Assembly (NCBI GenBank): GCA_902529365.1
Contig: CABZWK010000003.1
Coordinates: forward strand, 104,036 to 168,035
Reading direction: 5' to 3'
Length of the DNA stretch: 64,000 nt
Origin: an uncultured Balneola sp.
GTDB taxonomy: Bacteria; Bacteroidota; Rhodothermia; Balneolales; Balneolaceae
Below are positions 36,378 through 44,935 of this stretch, piece by piece. Position 1 is the first letter of the stretch. Every line of letters begins with the position of its first letter. Position numbers and translations under genes: made by a program. The notes beneath the pieces were generated by a model. The model did no database searches. It saw only the letters and a program-made list of their open reading frames with translations, and had not been told where the DNA came from.

Positions 36378-37286
36378 ATGGGTATTACTAAAGAAGACTT
36401 CCTATTCAAAGACCGAATGGTCAAAGGAATGACCAAAGATGGACATTTCAAACTCTCTGTTGTCAAAACAACAGCACTGGTTAAAGAAGCCAGAGACCGG
36501 CATGGTTTATCCCTGTTAGCCACCGTAATTCTGGGTAAAACACTAACAGCTGCGGCTTTATTAGCTTCCGAATTAAAAAAGGAAGAACGCATACAAATTC
36601 GACTAGACGGTAGTGGTCCCCTTCAATATGTGGTTGCAGAAGCCAACAGTTTAGGAGAGGTTCGAGGGTATGTAGGAAATCCTAGCGCCGAATTAGCCTA
36701 TGATGACCCGGATGTATCGTTATCCGACGGTATAGGCTTAGGTGTGCTCATCTTAACCAAGGTGCTCTACAATGAGGCAGAACCCAGAACCAGTTCCATA
36801 GAATTATTTGCTGGGGATGTAACCCGAGATATTGCTCACTATTTAGCACAATCCGAGCAGATACCATCTGCGGTTATGCTGGATATTGGAATTACAGAGG
36901 ACGGTGCCATATCCGAAGCTGGAGGCCTTCTTCTACAGCGACTTCCCGACGCACCAGATGGACAAATTGACATGCTCCAAGAGCGTTTAGCTTCATTTCA
37001 ACCCATCGATCAATTACTCTCGGAAAAGATATACATTGATGATATTATGCACCGTTCCGTTTCACCTATACAGGTAAAAGAGCTTGGTCGGAATCCTGTC
37101 GATTTCTTTTGTCGATGCAGTCGTAAGCGATTTTTAGATGCATTGACAATGCTTAGTCTTGAAGATTTAGAAGATCTAAAAGATGAAGGGCAAGAAATCG
37201 TTTGTCATTTTTGTAACGACAAAGAGTACATCTCTACTCAGGAAATCCGAGGATTAATCACCAAGGCAAAAGCGCAGCGCAATTAA
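36378..37286 (+). CDS. hslO: 33 kDa redox-regulated chaperonin Hsp33
   Basis: A 302-residue chaperone switched on by oxidation. The N-terminal part has VVKTTALVKEARDRHGLSLL, followed by the family core GYVGNPSA and GVLILTK. The C-terminal zinc site is CRC in FFCRCSRKRF plus CHFC in IVCHFCNDKEY, so all four redox-sensitive cysteines are present. It starts 2 bp after the leucine dehydrogenase stop. The 3' end overlaps the convergent Fe-S gene by 4 bp. Confidence 0.95.
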   Translation: MGITKEDFLFKDRMVKGMTKDGHFKLSVVKTTALVKEARDRHGLSLLATVILGKTLTAAALLASELKKEERIQIRLDGSGPLQYVVAEANSLGEVRGYVGNPSAELAYDDPDVSLSDGIGLGVLILTKVLYNEAEPRTSSIELFAGDVTRDIAHYLAQSEQIPSAVMLDIGITEDGAISEAGGLLLQRLPDAPDGQIDMLQERLASFQPIDQLLSEKIYIDDIMHRSVSPIQVKELGRNPVDFFCRCSRKRFLDALTMLSLEDLEDLKDEGQEIVCHFCNDKEYISTQEIRGLITKAKAQRN

Positions 37287-37819
37287 ACGGCAAAGCTTTC
37301 ACCGCATCCACATTTATCGGTAGCATTAGGATTGTTAAACACAAAGCCGCGAGCATCCAGCCCATCGGGATAATCAATACTAATCCCATCTAAATATATC
37401 AGATGTTCTTCTTTTACGATAATCTCTACATTAAAACTAGCGTATAGTCGATCCTCATCGGTTCGATGATCCAGGCCTAATTTGTAACTAAGACCTGAGC
37501 AGCCACCTCCTTCTACCGCAACACGCAAATAAAGCTCTGATTCCAAGCCTTCTTGCTCTACTATCTTTTTGACTTGTCGCGCAGCTCGTTCAGTAAGTAC
37601 AATGGGTCGAGCGGTTTCTGGATCAAAATCATCTGCATTTTGTAACCCTTTATCCATGAGGCTTTGATCGGCGGAGGAACTCTCCGAAGCGTCCACTTCA
37701 TCCAAGTCAATTAATGACGCAATTACATCATCCAGTGAGTCCTGTAATGATTCATCCGAAATGGGCCTGATTTCGCTGAAACGCCCAGGCTCTTTGGCTT
37801 TACTATTCTCTTGTTTCAT
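37283..37819 (-). CDS. A-type Fe-S carrier (IscA/ErpA/HesB) with acidic N-terminal extension
   Basis: The HesB/IscA domain occupies about residues 73-178 and has the three conserved cysteines C107 (EGGGCSGLSYKLGL) and C170/C172 (DKCGCGESF). It carries or delivers Fe-S clusters to apo-proteins. At 178 residues it is about 65 longer than usual; the N-terminal extension (residues 1-72) is rich in D, E and S and looks disordered. It is the last gene of the lpdA-to-iscA minus run, 11 bp after the AlbA_2 gene. A role with lipA (two 4Fe-4S clusters) in the same run is a fair inference. Confidence 0.9.
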   Translation of the reverse strand: MKQENSKAKEPGRFSEIRPISDESLQDSLDDVIASLIDLDEVDASESSSADQSLMDKGLQNADDFDPETARPIVLTERAARQVKKIVEQEGLESELYLRVAVEGGGCSGLSYKLGLDHRTDEDRLYASFNVEIIVKEEHLIYLDGISIDYPDGLDARGFVFNNPNATDKCGCGESFAV

Positions 37820-37830
37820 AATTATAAAAA

Positions 37831-38535
37831 TTACGTAGATTTTACGGAAAATGTGTAGTGTGCTTTGCCGTCTTTTTCAAAGAGGTCTAATACCCCTGCG
37901 CTTACCAAATTCAACAAAATTTTAGTCGCTCTATAGCTGTTTATATATGCAATATTGGAAAAATCTGACACAGTAATGACGCTATATTCCTTTAAATAGC
38001 GAAACAATATTTGCTCTTTCTCTCCATATTCAAATGTTACTCCATGAGGCGCTCCGCCCTGCTTGAGAAATTGGATATATTCATCGCTTGCCTCCACACT
38101 GGCATCCTCCACCCGAACAAATACTTTTCGTAGTTTATTGGACTTTCCTGCCTTCACCTGTACCGGCTTTTCAGGTGATTCAGGTACGCCTACAATAAGG
38201 ATGTCCCGCTGTCCCATTTGAAATAATTCAAGGGTAATGTCTACTGGGGGAATACATTCTTCTTCGGCTGCTTTTTTTAGCCAAAACTCCTCTTCTAAGT
38301 ACGTCTCTAATCCTATAAGTTCTCCCTTATCACTTACTCCAACCAATATGACTCCGCCTTCTGTATTAGCAAAAGCAGCAATTTCACGCGCCAATTTCTC
38401 GGGTGATGCAACTTTCTGCTTAAATTCCAAAAAACACGACTCCCCTCGCTGAACCAGATTGGTTAAGTCGGCTTTTGACATAGAACTAAGCGCGATTGTA
38501 CCCGAATACTTCAGGTACTGTTCGTATTCCTTCAT
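37831..38535 (-). CDS. AlbA_2 (Schlafen-type) domain protein with winged-helix tail
   Basis: A 234-residue cytoplasmic protein. Residues about 25-150 form the AlbA_2 domain (ESCFLEFKQKVASPEKLARE; AAFANTEGGVILVGVSDKG), found in putative DNA- or RNA-binding regulators and nucleases. Residues about 165-230 look like a winged-helix DNA-binding tail (LFRYLKEYSVITVSDFSNIA; ATKILLNLVSAGVL). Its start overlaps the gpsA stop (ATGA, 4 bp), so it is translationally coupled to a glycerolipid gene. The function is not known; transcriptional regulation is possible. Confidence 0.82.
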   Translation of the reverse strand: MKEYEQYLKYSGTIALSSMSKADLTNLVQRGESCFLEFKQKVASPEKLAREIAAFANTEGGVILVGVSDKGELIGLETYLEEEFWLKKAAEEECIPPVDITLELFQMGQRDILIVGVPESPEKPVQVKAGKSNKLRKVFVRVEDASVEASDEYIQFLKQGGAPHGVTFEYGEKEQILFRYLKEYSVITVSDFSNIAYINSYRATKILLNLVSAGVLDLFEKDGKAHYTFSVKST

Positions 38536-39560
38536 GAATAAATGTCTTGTAATCCTTCTTGCTTAGGATCTCGATTCATCAACTGAGTCATTGCGTCAAT
38601 GGGATTCACCCCTTCGAAAAGAACCTCATATACCGCCGAGGTAATGGGCATTTCAACGGAGTTTTTTTGTGCCCAAAAGTATACTGCTTGGGTTGTTTTA
38701 ACGCCTTCCGCTACCATTTCCATTCCATCTATAATCTCTTCAAGGCTCTTCCCTTCTCCGATGAGTTGCCCTAAACGGCGATTACGACTATGAGGAGAGG
38801 TACAGGTTACAATTAAATCCCCCATTCCTGTAAGCCCAGAAAAAGTATCGGTATGAGCCCCAAAATAAGTACCCATCCGCTTCATTTCATGCAACCCTCG
38901 TGTAATGAGTGCCGCTTTGGTGTTATCCCCCCAGCCCGCACCATCAATAACACCGGCAGCAATAGCCATAATATTTTTAACTGAGCCCCCTACTTCAACT
39001 CCCGCCACATCATTATTCACGTAAATACGGAACATCGGCGTCATACACGTATCCTGAATATAGGTAGCCGTCTGGGTAGAATAGGATGTTGCTACAACGG
39101 TTGTTGGTTTTTGATGAGCCACTTCTTCGGCATGACTCGGCCCGGATAAGACTCCAATCCGTTCAGAGCTAATCACCCCATCAAGTACATGGACCAGTAG
39201 CTGTGACATTGTTTTAAAGCTATCCTTTTCAATGCCTTTTGATACTGTTATAACGACTTCGTTGCCGCTGAGCAAGGGCTTTATGCGACTAGCCATGTCA
39301 CCTAAGGTATGTGAGGGTGTGGCCAAGACCAATAAGTCTTTTTCTAGTACAAGTTCCGAAAGCTCCTCTACCGCATAAACCGAGTCGGGTAATACTAGAT
39401 CCGACAAATAAATTGGATTTACGTGGTGGACGTTTATATGCGCAACAATTTCTGGCTCTCTTGCCCAAACATGAACTTGGTTCCCCGCCTCATAGAATAC
39501 CTTTGCTAAAGCCGTTCCAAAACTACCTGCGCCAATAATCCCAATACGTTGTTTGCTCAT
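38532..39560 (-). CDS. gpsA: glycerol-3-phosphate dehydrogenase [NAD(P)+]
   Basis: A 342-residue enzyme reducing DHAP to sn-glycerol 3-phosphate for phospholipid synthesis. The Rossmann loop is IGIIGAGSFGTALAKVF, with LLVLATPSH, VITVSKGIE and GVLSGPSHAEEVA; the catalytic lysine is in VGGSVKNIMAIAAG, and DNTKAALITRGLHEM follows. It lies 9 bp after plsY, which uses the product, so the pair forms the head-group supply unit. The stop overlaps the start of the AlbA_2 gene. Confidence 0.96.
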   Translation of the reverse strand: MSKQRIGIIGAGSFGTALAKVFYEAGNQVHVWAREPEIVAHINVHHVNPIYLSDLVLPDSVYAVEELSELVLEKDLLVLATPSHTLGDMASRIKPLLSGNEVVITVSKGIEKDSFKTMSQLLVHVLDGVISSERIGVLSGPSHAEEVAHQKPTTVVATSYSTQTATYIQDTCMTPMFRIYVNNDVAGVEVGGSVKNIMAIAAGVIDGAGWGDNTKAALITRGLHEMKRMGTYFGAHTDTFSGLTGMGDLIVTCTSPHSRNRRLGQLIGEGKSLEEIIDGMEMVAEGVKTTQAVYFWAQKNSVEMPITSAVYEVLFEGVNPIDAMTQLMNRDPKQEGLQDIYS

Positions 39561-39569
39561 AATTAGCTT

Positions 39570-40265
39570 TTAATTCACCTTCGCTGTGCTCGCTTCAGTC
39601 TTTGCTAGGGTCTTTGCCTTAGCACCAACTTTACTTTCTGTACCCGCAATTAACCGGCCAATATTGGCTTTGTGTTTATAAATGATTCCAAATGCTATAA
39701 TGGCCGCAAATAAAATAATACTTCCATCCACATACCAATCCAAACCAAAGCGCATAATTAATAATGTGATGGGATAAATCCCTGTAGCAATGATAGAGGC
39801 TAATGAAACATACCGAGTGGACCACACAATAATTCCAAACAACGTAAAAGAAATCCCGATGGATATGGGTTCGATACCAAAAAGCATTCCACAGGCTGTT
39901 GCAGCGCCCTTTCCTCCCTTAAATCCAGCAAAAACCGGAAACATATGACCACCCACAGCTGCCATCCCACAAGATATAGCGAGAAATGCTTCAACATCCC
40001 AATTCGGGGGCGCCAAAGGTCCGCTAAACCAAAGAAAGGCTAAACCACTAATCCAAAATGAACTGACAAAGCCTTTGATGAAATCCAACACAAACACCGT
40101 CACCCCAAAAGATACTCCTAACACTCGAAATGTATTGGTTGTACCTGCATTTCCGCTTCCGTGTTCTCGTACATCGATTCCTTTAAAGCCCTTACCCACC
40201 CAAATTGCAGAGGGTATAGAGCCTAACAAATAACTTATAAAAAGTACCGTTACGGTTGCGGCCAT
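39570..40265 (-). CDS. plsY: acyl-phosphate:glycerol-3-phosphate acyltransferase PlsY
   Basis: A 231-residue inner-membrane acyltransferase making 1-acyl-G3P from acyl-phosphate. The motifs are GSIPSAIWVGK, the catalytic HGSGNAGTTNTFRVLG and GFKGGKGAATACG, with five or more hydrophobic helices between. The C-terminal tail after TESK is longer and basic compared with most PlsY proteins. It is upstream of gpsA, which supplies its acceptor. lipA precedes it at 40 bp. Confidence 0.95.
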   Translation of the reverse strand: MAATVTVLFISYLLGSIPSAIWVGKGFKGIDVREHGSGNAGTTNTFRVLGVSFGVTVFVLDFIKGFVSSFWISGLAFLWFSGPLAPPNWDVEAFLAISCGMAAVGGHMFPVFAGFKGGKGAATACGMLFGIEPISIGISFTLFGIIVWSTRYVSLASIIATGIYPITLLIMRFGLDWYVDGSIILFAAIIAFGIIYKHKANIGRLIAGTESKVGAKAKTLAKTEASTAKVN

Positions 40266-40305
40266 TTCAATTCCGACTAATTAATAAACTCAGAAGCCTG
40301 TCACA

Positions 40306-41181
40306 TTACACGTGACGCTCGGCATGATACGAAGAACGGACCAAAGGACCACTCTCTACATGTTCAATACCTAAGTACTCACCGATTTCTTTGTATTCGG
40401 CAAACTGATCCGGATGAATCCAATCTTTCACGGGATGATGCATTTTAGTCGGCTGCATATACTGCCCAATGGTAAGCACGTCTACTTGATAATTCGCGCA
40501 ATCCTGCATGAGCTCGATGACCTGCTCTCTGGTTTCACCCAGACCCACCATAATACCTGTTTTTGAACGAACACCTGCTTCTTTTGTGCGCAACAATAAA
40601 TCCAAAGACCGTTGATATTTGGCTTGTGGCCGTACTTTTCGATACAGCGCAGGAACGGTTTCTAAATTATGGCTCAACACATCGGGAGGAGTATCCAGGA
40701 CAATTTGCAAAGTTTCCCAGTCACCCTTAAAGTCGGGAATAAGAGACTCAATGGTCACTCCAGGAATTATGCGTCGCAATTCGGTGTGGGTAGCGGCAAA
40801 AATAGGGGCTCCTCCATCCTTTCGATCGTCACGGTTTATGGAAGTTAAAACAACATGTTTTAAGCCCATTTTACGAGCAGCATCGGCTACTCTAAGCGGC
40901 TCTTCCCAATCCAATTCAGCCGGCGGTCTCCCTGTTTTGATCGCACAAAATGCGCACGAGCGGGTACATACATCACCCAGAAGCATAAAAGTAGCTGTTC
41001 CAGCTCCCCAGCACTCGCCCATATTAGGACAACGAGCCTCAGAACAAACCGTATTCAACTTATGCTCATTAATCGTATCGAGTACTTCTTTAAATTTTTC
41101 TCCGGAAGGAAGCTTTACGCGTAACCAGTCTGGTCTTCTTTGAGTAGTAGCTCGATCTACTACATTCAATTCTTTAATCAT
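40306..41181 (-). CDS. lipA: lipoyl synthase (radical SAM)
   Basis: A 291-residue enzyme that inserts two sulfurs into octanoyl groups on E2/GcvH. The auxiliary cluster cysteines are C46, C51 and C57 (CSEARCPNMGEC), and the radical-SAM cluster cysteines are C72, C76 and C79 (CTRSCAFC). The conserved C-terminal RSSYHAE motif with its serine, which ligates the auxiliary cluster, is present. It follows lipB by 79 bp and lpdA lies further upstream, giving a compact lipoate block. Confidence 0.97.
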   Translation of the reverse strand: MIKELNVVDRATTQRRPDWLRVKLPSGEKFKEVLDTINEHKLNTVCSEARCPNMGECWGAGTATFMLLGDVCTRSCAFCAIKTGRPPAELDWEEPLRVADAARKMGLKHVVLTSINRDDRKDGGAPIFAATHTELRRIIPGVTIESLIPDFKGDWETLQIVLDTPPDVLSHNLETVPALYRKVRPQAKYQRSLDLLLRTKEAGVRSKTGIMVGLGETREQVIELMQDCANYQVDVLTIGQYMQPTKMHHPVKDWIHPDQFAEYKEIGEYLGIEHVESGPLVRSSYHAERHV

Positions 41182-41260
41182 AATCTTGCTCCTTGCTGCT
41201 CTGTCCTGTTATGGATGGCAATTAATCCTACTAACGGCCCGCCATATGGCACATATAATG

Positions 41261-42010
41261 TTAAAAATACGAAATTTTATCGTCTAGTTCTTTGGTGGTA
41301 CCTGCCCAGTGGGCCCGCACCTGAAACACCTCTTCAAAACATTGAACAATTTGTATTTTAACCGAATCAATGGAGACTTCCGTTCCTAACTCCACCTGCA
41401 TGCTGGTAACCTGTTTGTCTTGGATGCCACAGGGGATGATATGGGAAAAGTAATCCAAATTAGTAGCTACATTTAAAGCGAAGCCATGCATGGTTACCCA
41501 CCTGGAAGACCGAATACCCATAGCTGCAATTTTTCGGTCCTCTAGCCAAACTCCGGTTTGCCCTTCTGCCCTACCCGCTTTAAGTCCATAATGCGCTAAT
41601 GCTCTAATAAGCACTTCCTCTAAATAACGAAGATACTTGTGTATGTCAGTAAAATGTCGATCCAAATCTAATACTGGGTAACCCACAATCTGCCCAGGGC
41701 CATGGTAGGTAATATCCCCTCCACGATCTACTGGAACAAATTCTGCTTCCAGATCATGAAGCTCCGTTACTGAAGGCAACAAATGCTCAGCATTCCCACT
41801 TTTGCCCAAGGTATACACATGGGGATGTTCGACAAAAAGCAGCATATCCGCCAAATCATCATCGGTATATTGGGTGTGTTCCGGCTTTCTCTTTTGCTGA
41901 ATAAGCGCTTTTTGAAGTTGCTTCTGAAGATCCCAAACACTGCGATACGCAACTCGTTCCAGGTCATAAACCTCTAATATAGAACGAGCGTCCGCAGCTT
42001 CACCCTTCAT
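41261..42010 (-). CDS. lipB: octanoyl-[acyl-carrier-protein]:protein octanoyltransferase
   Basis: A 249-residue transferase that moves octanoate from ACP to lipoyl domains. Diagnostic parts are RGGDITYHGPGQIVGYPVLD, GVWLEDRKIAAMGIRSSRWV and HGFALNVATNLDYF. The catalytic pair is K160 and C194 (IIPCGIQDKQVTS). The N-terminus carries about 20 residues more than usual. It starts 23 bp after the lpdA stop and feeds lipA downstream. Confidence 0.95.
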   Translation of the reverse strand: MKGEAADARSILEVYDLERVAYRSVWDLQKQLQKALIQQKRKPEHTQYTDDDLADMLLFVEHPHVYTLGKSGNAEHLLPSVTELHDLEAEFVPVDRGGDITYHGPGQIVGYPVLDLDRHFTDIHKYLRYLEEVLIRALAHYGLKAGRAEGQTGVWLEDRKIAAMGIRSSRWVTMHGFALNVATNLDYFSHIIPCGIQDKQVTSMQVELGTEVSIDSVKIQIVQCFEEVFQVRAHWAGTTKELDDKISYF

Positions 42011-42033
42011 GACATTGCCTTTGAGTTACCGAC

Positions 42034-43452
42034 TTAATGTTTTACTGGGGTGCCCAAATGAACCCCTTCATTATACGCCTCAGCTACCGCTTCCATTACT
42101 GCCTCAGAAAGAGTTGGGTGTGGATGCACAGCGCTGATAATCTCATGACCGGTGGTTTCTAGGTCTCTAGCAACTACTGCCTCTGCAATCATTTCTGTAA
42201 CACCAAAACCAATCATATGACAACCTAACCACTCGCCATACTTAGCGTCAAAAATTACTTTTACAAAACCTTCTTCGTGCCCAAGTGCCGTTGCTTTACC
42301 ACTGGCCGACAATGGGAACTTACCTACTTTCACCTCATATCCTGCTTCCTTAGCAGCGGTTTCGGTCATCCCAACAGAAGCAACTTGTGGCTCACAGTAC
42401 GTACAACCAGGAATATTTTCGTAATTAATGGCTATTGGATTTTTACCCGCCAATTGCTCAACAAGTACAATGGCTTCATGAGAGGCTTTATGAGCCAACC
42501 AAGGGGCACCGATAATATCACCCACTGCATAAATACCCTCCACTCCAGTTGAATAGGTAGAACGGTCTACAACTATGGCTCCTCGTTCGATTTTAACGCC
42601 AATTTCTTCTAAGCCCAATCCTTCCACATTACCAGTTACACCAACGGCCGAAAGCACCACATCCGCTTCTACTATCTGCTCGCCTTTTTTGGTATTAATA
42701 GTTACTTCAACGCCTTTTCCTTTTTTGGTAACTGATTCAACCGTACTCTCGGTAAGGATATTAATGCCTTTCTTCTTGTAGATTTTACCCAATTCTCGTC
42801 CAACATCAGCATCTTCGACAGGAACTAAGTTCTTTTGTAATTCTACTAGTGTAACCTCTGTGCCAATAGTATGGTAGAAATAGGCAAACTCTACCCCAAT
42901 TGCACCAGCCCCAACAATAACCATTTTCTTCGGCTGCTTTTCCATTGTCATTGCGACTTCTGAATCGATGATCATTTTTCCATCAATGGGAAGATTAGGT
43001 AGCACACGTGGCCTTGCTCCCGTGGCAATGATAAAATGCTTTGCTTTAATTCGTTCGGTTTCTTTCCCCGAATCGTCCTGAACTTGTAATTCATTTTTAG
43101 AAGCAAAAACCCCTATACCCATAAATACTTGGATTTTGTTGGCCTTCATCAAGAACTGAACCCCTTTACTCATTTTGTTGGCCACACCGCGGCTACGCTT
43201 TACCATTCCGCCAAAATCAGCTTTAGATTCGCTCACCTCAATTCCATAATCCGAAGCATGCTGAATGGACTCGAGTACCTCAGCAGAGCGTAATAGAGCT
43301 TTGGTTGGAATACATCCAATATTTAAACAAACCCCACCGAGATGTCGTTTTTCTATAATTGCGGTAGAAAAGCCAAGTTGTGAAGCTCTAATTGCAGCTA
43401 CATAACCACCAGGGCCTGAGCCGATTACACATACATCAAATTCTTTAGCCAT
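42034..43452 (-). CDS. lpdA: dihydrolipoyl dehydrogenase (E3)
   Basis: A 472-residue FAD disulfide oxidoreductase and shared E3 of 2-oxo-acid dehydrogenase and glycine-cleavage complexes. The N-terminal FAD loop is CVIGSGPGGYVAAIRA, the redox disulfide is C42/C47 (GGVCLNIGCIPTKALL), NAD binds through VIVGAGAIGVEFAYFY, and the active-site His-Glu region is VHPHPTLSEAV. It leads the minus-strand run with lipB and lipA, which supplies the cofactor that E3 reoxidises. No E1 or E2 gene is present in the window. Confidence 0.96.
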   Translation of the reverse strand: MAKEFDVCVIGSGPGGYVAAIRASQLGFSTAIIEKRHLGGVCLNIGCIPTKALLRSAEVLESIQHASDYGIEVSESKADFGGMVKRSRGVANKMSKGVQFLMKANKIQVFMGIGVFASKNELQVQDDSGKETERIKAKHFIIATGARPRVLPNLPIDGKMIIDSEVAMTMEKQPKKMVIVGAGAIGVEFAYFYHTIGTEVTLVELQKNLVPVEDADVGRELGKIYKKKGINILTESTVESVTKKGKGVEVTINTKKGEQIVEADVVLSAVGVTGNVEGLGLEEIGVKIERGAIVVDRSTYSTGVEGIYAVGDIIGAPWLAHKASHEAIVLVEQLAGKNPIAINYENIPGCTYCEPQVASVGMTETAAKEAGYEVKVGKFPLSASGKATALGHEEGFVKVIFDAKYGEWLGCHMIGFGVTEMIAEAVVARDLETTGHEIISAVHPHPTLSEAVMEAVAEAYNEGVHLGTPVKH

Positions 43453-43829
43453 GTTATTCTTTCTTCGATTATGTTTGTATTTACCTCATATGAGTGGTTT
43501 TGGGCTATCGGAATCACCTAAAGTAGATACCTATATGACCCGATTACCCCAAAATGACAAGGATTATTGAGAAACATTATTAAGATTTTAAATATAAGGT
43601 ATTTCTAGTTGATAGTCATATGGGATTCCCACGAAAATCCTGAACCTACTGCTTAATATATTTGGTAAATTTTGGTATACTGAAACGCAGTATTTGAATG
43701 TGGAAAAATAGGCCAATGAACCCCCATCCCTTTTTGTCTGAGAGTTTATCACAGAAAAAACCACCCAGTTTTGCTAAACTAGCACGTTTAGGGCTTAGCG
43801 ATTGTACATTTGTTTGGGAAATCCACCGT

Positions 43830-44657
43830 ATGATTCGACAAAGTCTTCGGTATGGACTCACTATCGTATTTTTTTTTGCTTTCTTGGGAGGAAAGCCCGC
43901 GCAGGCACAATCCACAGAATCTTCTGCACAGACCTCTAAAATCAATGATCGTATGCCAGAAGACATTCAGCGCCGCATTGCGTTAATAGTTAGCCAATAC
44001 AACGACATGGGATGGGACTTAAGTGAGTATCTTGCCGATGATAAGTTTCGGTACATCGAGGGTATTACCGAAAAATTTACCCGTTCCGCCGAGCGTCGAA
44101 TCGAAAGCTTTGAGGATTATAAAGAAATACTAGCCTACGAAATAAAAAAAAATAAATTAGCCGAATTCTATTCCAAATACTCCGCTGAGCTACTTGCTGC
44201 GGAAAAAGAATTTGGTATCCCAAAAGAAATTATCATGGGTATTTTAGGGGTGGAATCTGAATTTGGCCGCTACAAAGGTAGTTATAATCCGCTTAATGCC
44301 TACATCTCCATGATGGCAGAAGATTATAGGTACAGTTTTGCCGAGGCGCAACTTATCGAATTGCTACGTTTTTGTAAGCGAACCGGTTTGGATGTTATGA
44401 GCTTACAATCCAGTTATGCAGGGGCTATGTCCTACGCCCAATTTATCCCGTATTCGTTGAACAGATGGTGGAAAAACAGCGAAGGACAAGGACTGTATCA
44501 TATGCCCGACAACATTCGTTCAGTGGCAAATTATTTAGCTCACTTTACCGAGATAGAAGGGAATGTCAAAGATGCAATTTTACGCTACAATACGAGCTCA
44601 CTGTATCAACAGGCGGTACTCTCTTTAGCTGAAGATGCTAAGCAGGTAATTCCTTAG
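43830..44657 (+). CDS. MltB-family lytic murein transglycosylase
   Basis: A periplasmic peptidoglycan lyase (SLT_2 domain). I take the ATG at 43830 because it gives a normal signal peptide (MIRQSLRYGLTIVFFFAFLG, cleavage near AQAQ); an open 44-codon extension to 43698 looks non-coding. The catalytic glutamate is in IMGILGVESEFGRYKGSYNP, followed by MAEDYRYSFAEAQLIELLRF and SYAGAMSYAQFIPYS. At about 275 residues it is shorter than E. coli MltB. It has no lipobox, so it should be soluble in the periplasm. A decayed GNAT gene abuts its 3' end on the other strand. Confidence 0.9.
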   Translation: MIRQSLRYGLTIVFFFAFLGGKPAQAQSTESSAQTSKINDRMPEDIQRRIALIVSQYNDMGWDLSEYLADDKFRYIEGITEKFTRSAERRIESFEDYKEILAYEIKKNKLAEFYSKYSAELLAAEKEFGIPKEIIMGILGVESEFGRYKGSYNPLNAYISMMAEDYRYSFAEAQLIELLRFCKRTGLDVMSLQSSYAGAMSYAQFIPYSLNRWWKNSEGQGLYHMPDNIRSVANYLAHFTEIEGNVKDAILRYNTSSLYQQAVLSLAEDAKQVIP

Positions 44658-44915
44658 TCATATACAACCACCGAGGCTCACCAAACCAACGGGTTGTTCG
44701 CCCTTAAAAGCCAAAAAAACCGAGGTAGTTGGATGCTTTCTTAACTCTTGACTGACATCTTTTTTTGTACCCTCTTCAAAGGGTTCATTTTGACCCATTT
44801 TATCTTAAATAAACAGGTCTAATAGGTTAATAATTGCTTGCGTATGTTTTTTTAGATCTAGATTAGCAAGCTCTATAGTAAGCGTGCTCATTTTTAGATC
44901 TTTAATTGAAGACAT
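44658..44915 (-). pseudogene. truncated GNAT acetyltransferase remnant with in-frame stop
   Basis: The minus strand is readable in one frame for 86 codons, with a TAA at 44805-44807 inside. Before it is MSSIKDLKMSTLTIELANLD ... AIINLLDLFI, after it DKMGQNEPFEEGTKKDVSQE and HPTTSVFLAFKGEQPVGLVS. This is the N-terminal pattern of GNAT acetyltransferases of the kind reading LLDLYxxDPMG...HPTxxVFLA. The rest of the domain, including the acetyl-CoA loop, is missing; the frame ends in TGA directly against the MltB stop. Confidence 0.72.
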
Positions 44916-44935
44916 GTGTGTTTGTTCTTTTTGAG

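Noticed and set aside
43698..43829. N-terminal extension of the MltB-like protein
   Set aside because: The extension has no hydrophobic segment and precedes a good signal peptide; the ATG at 43830 is a better start.
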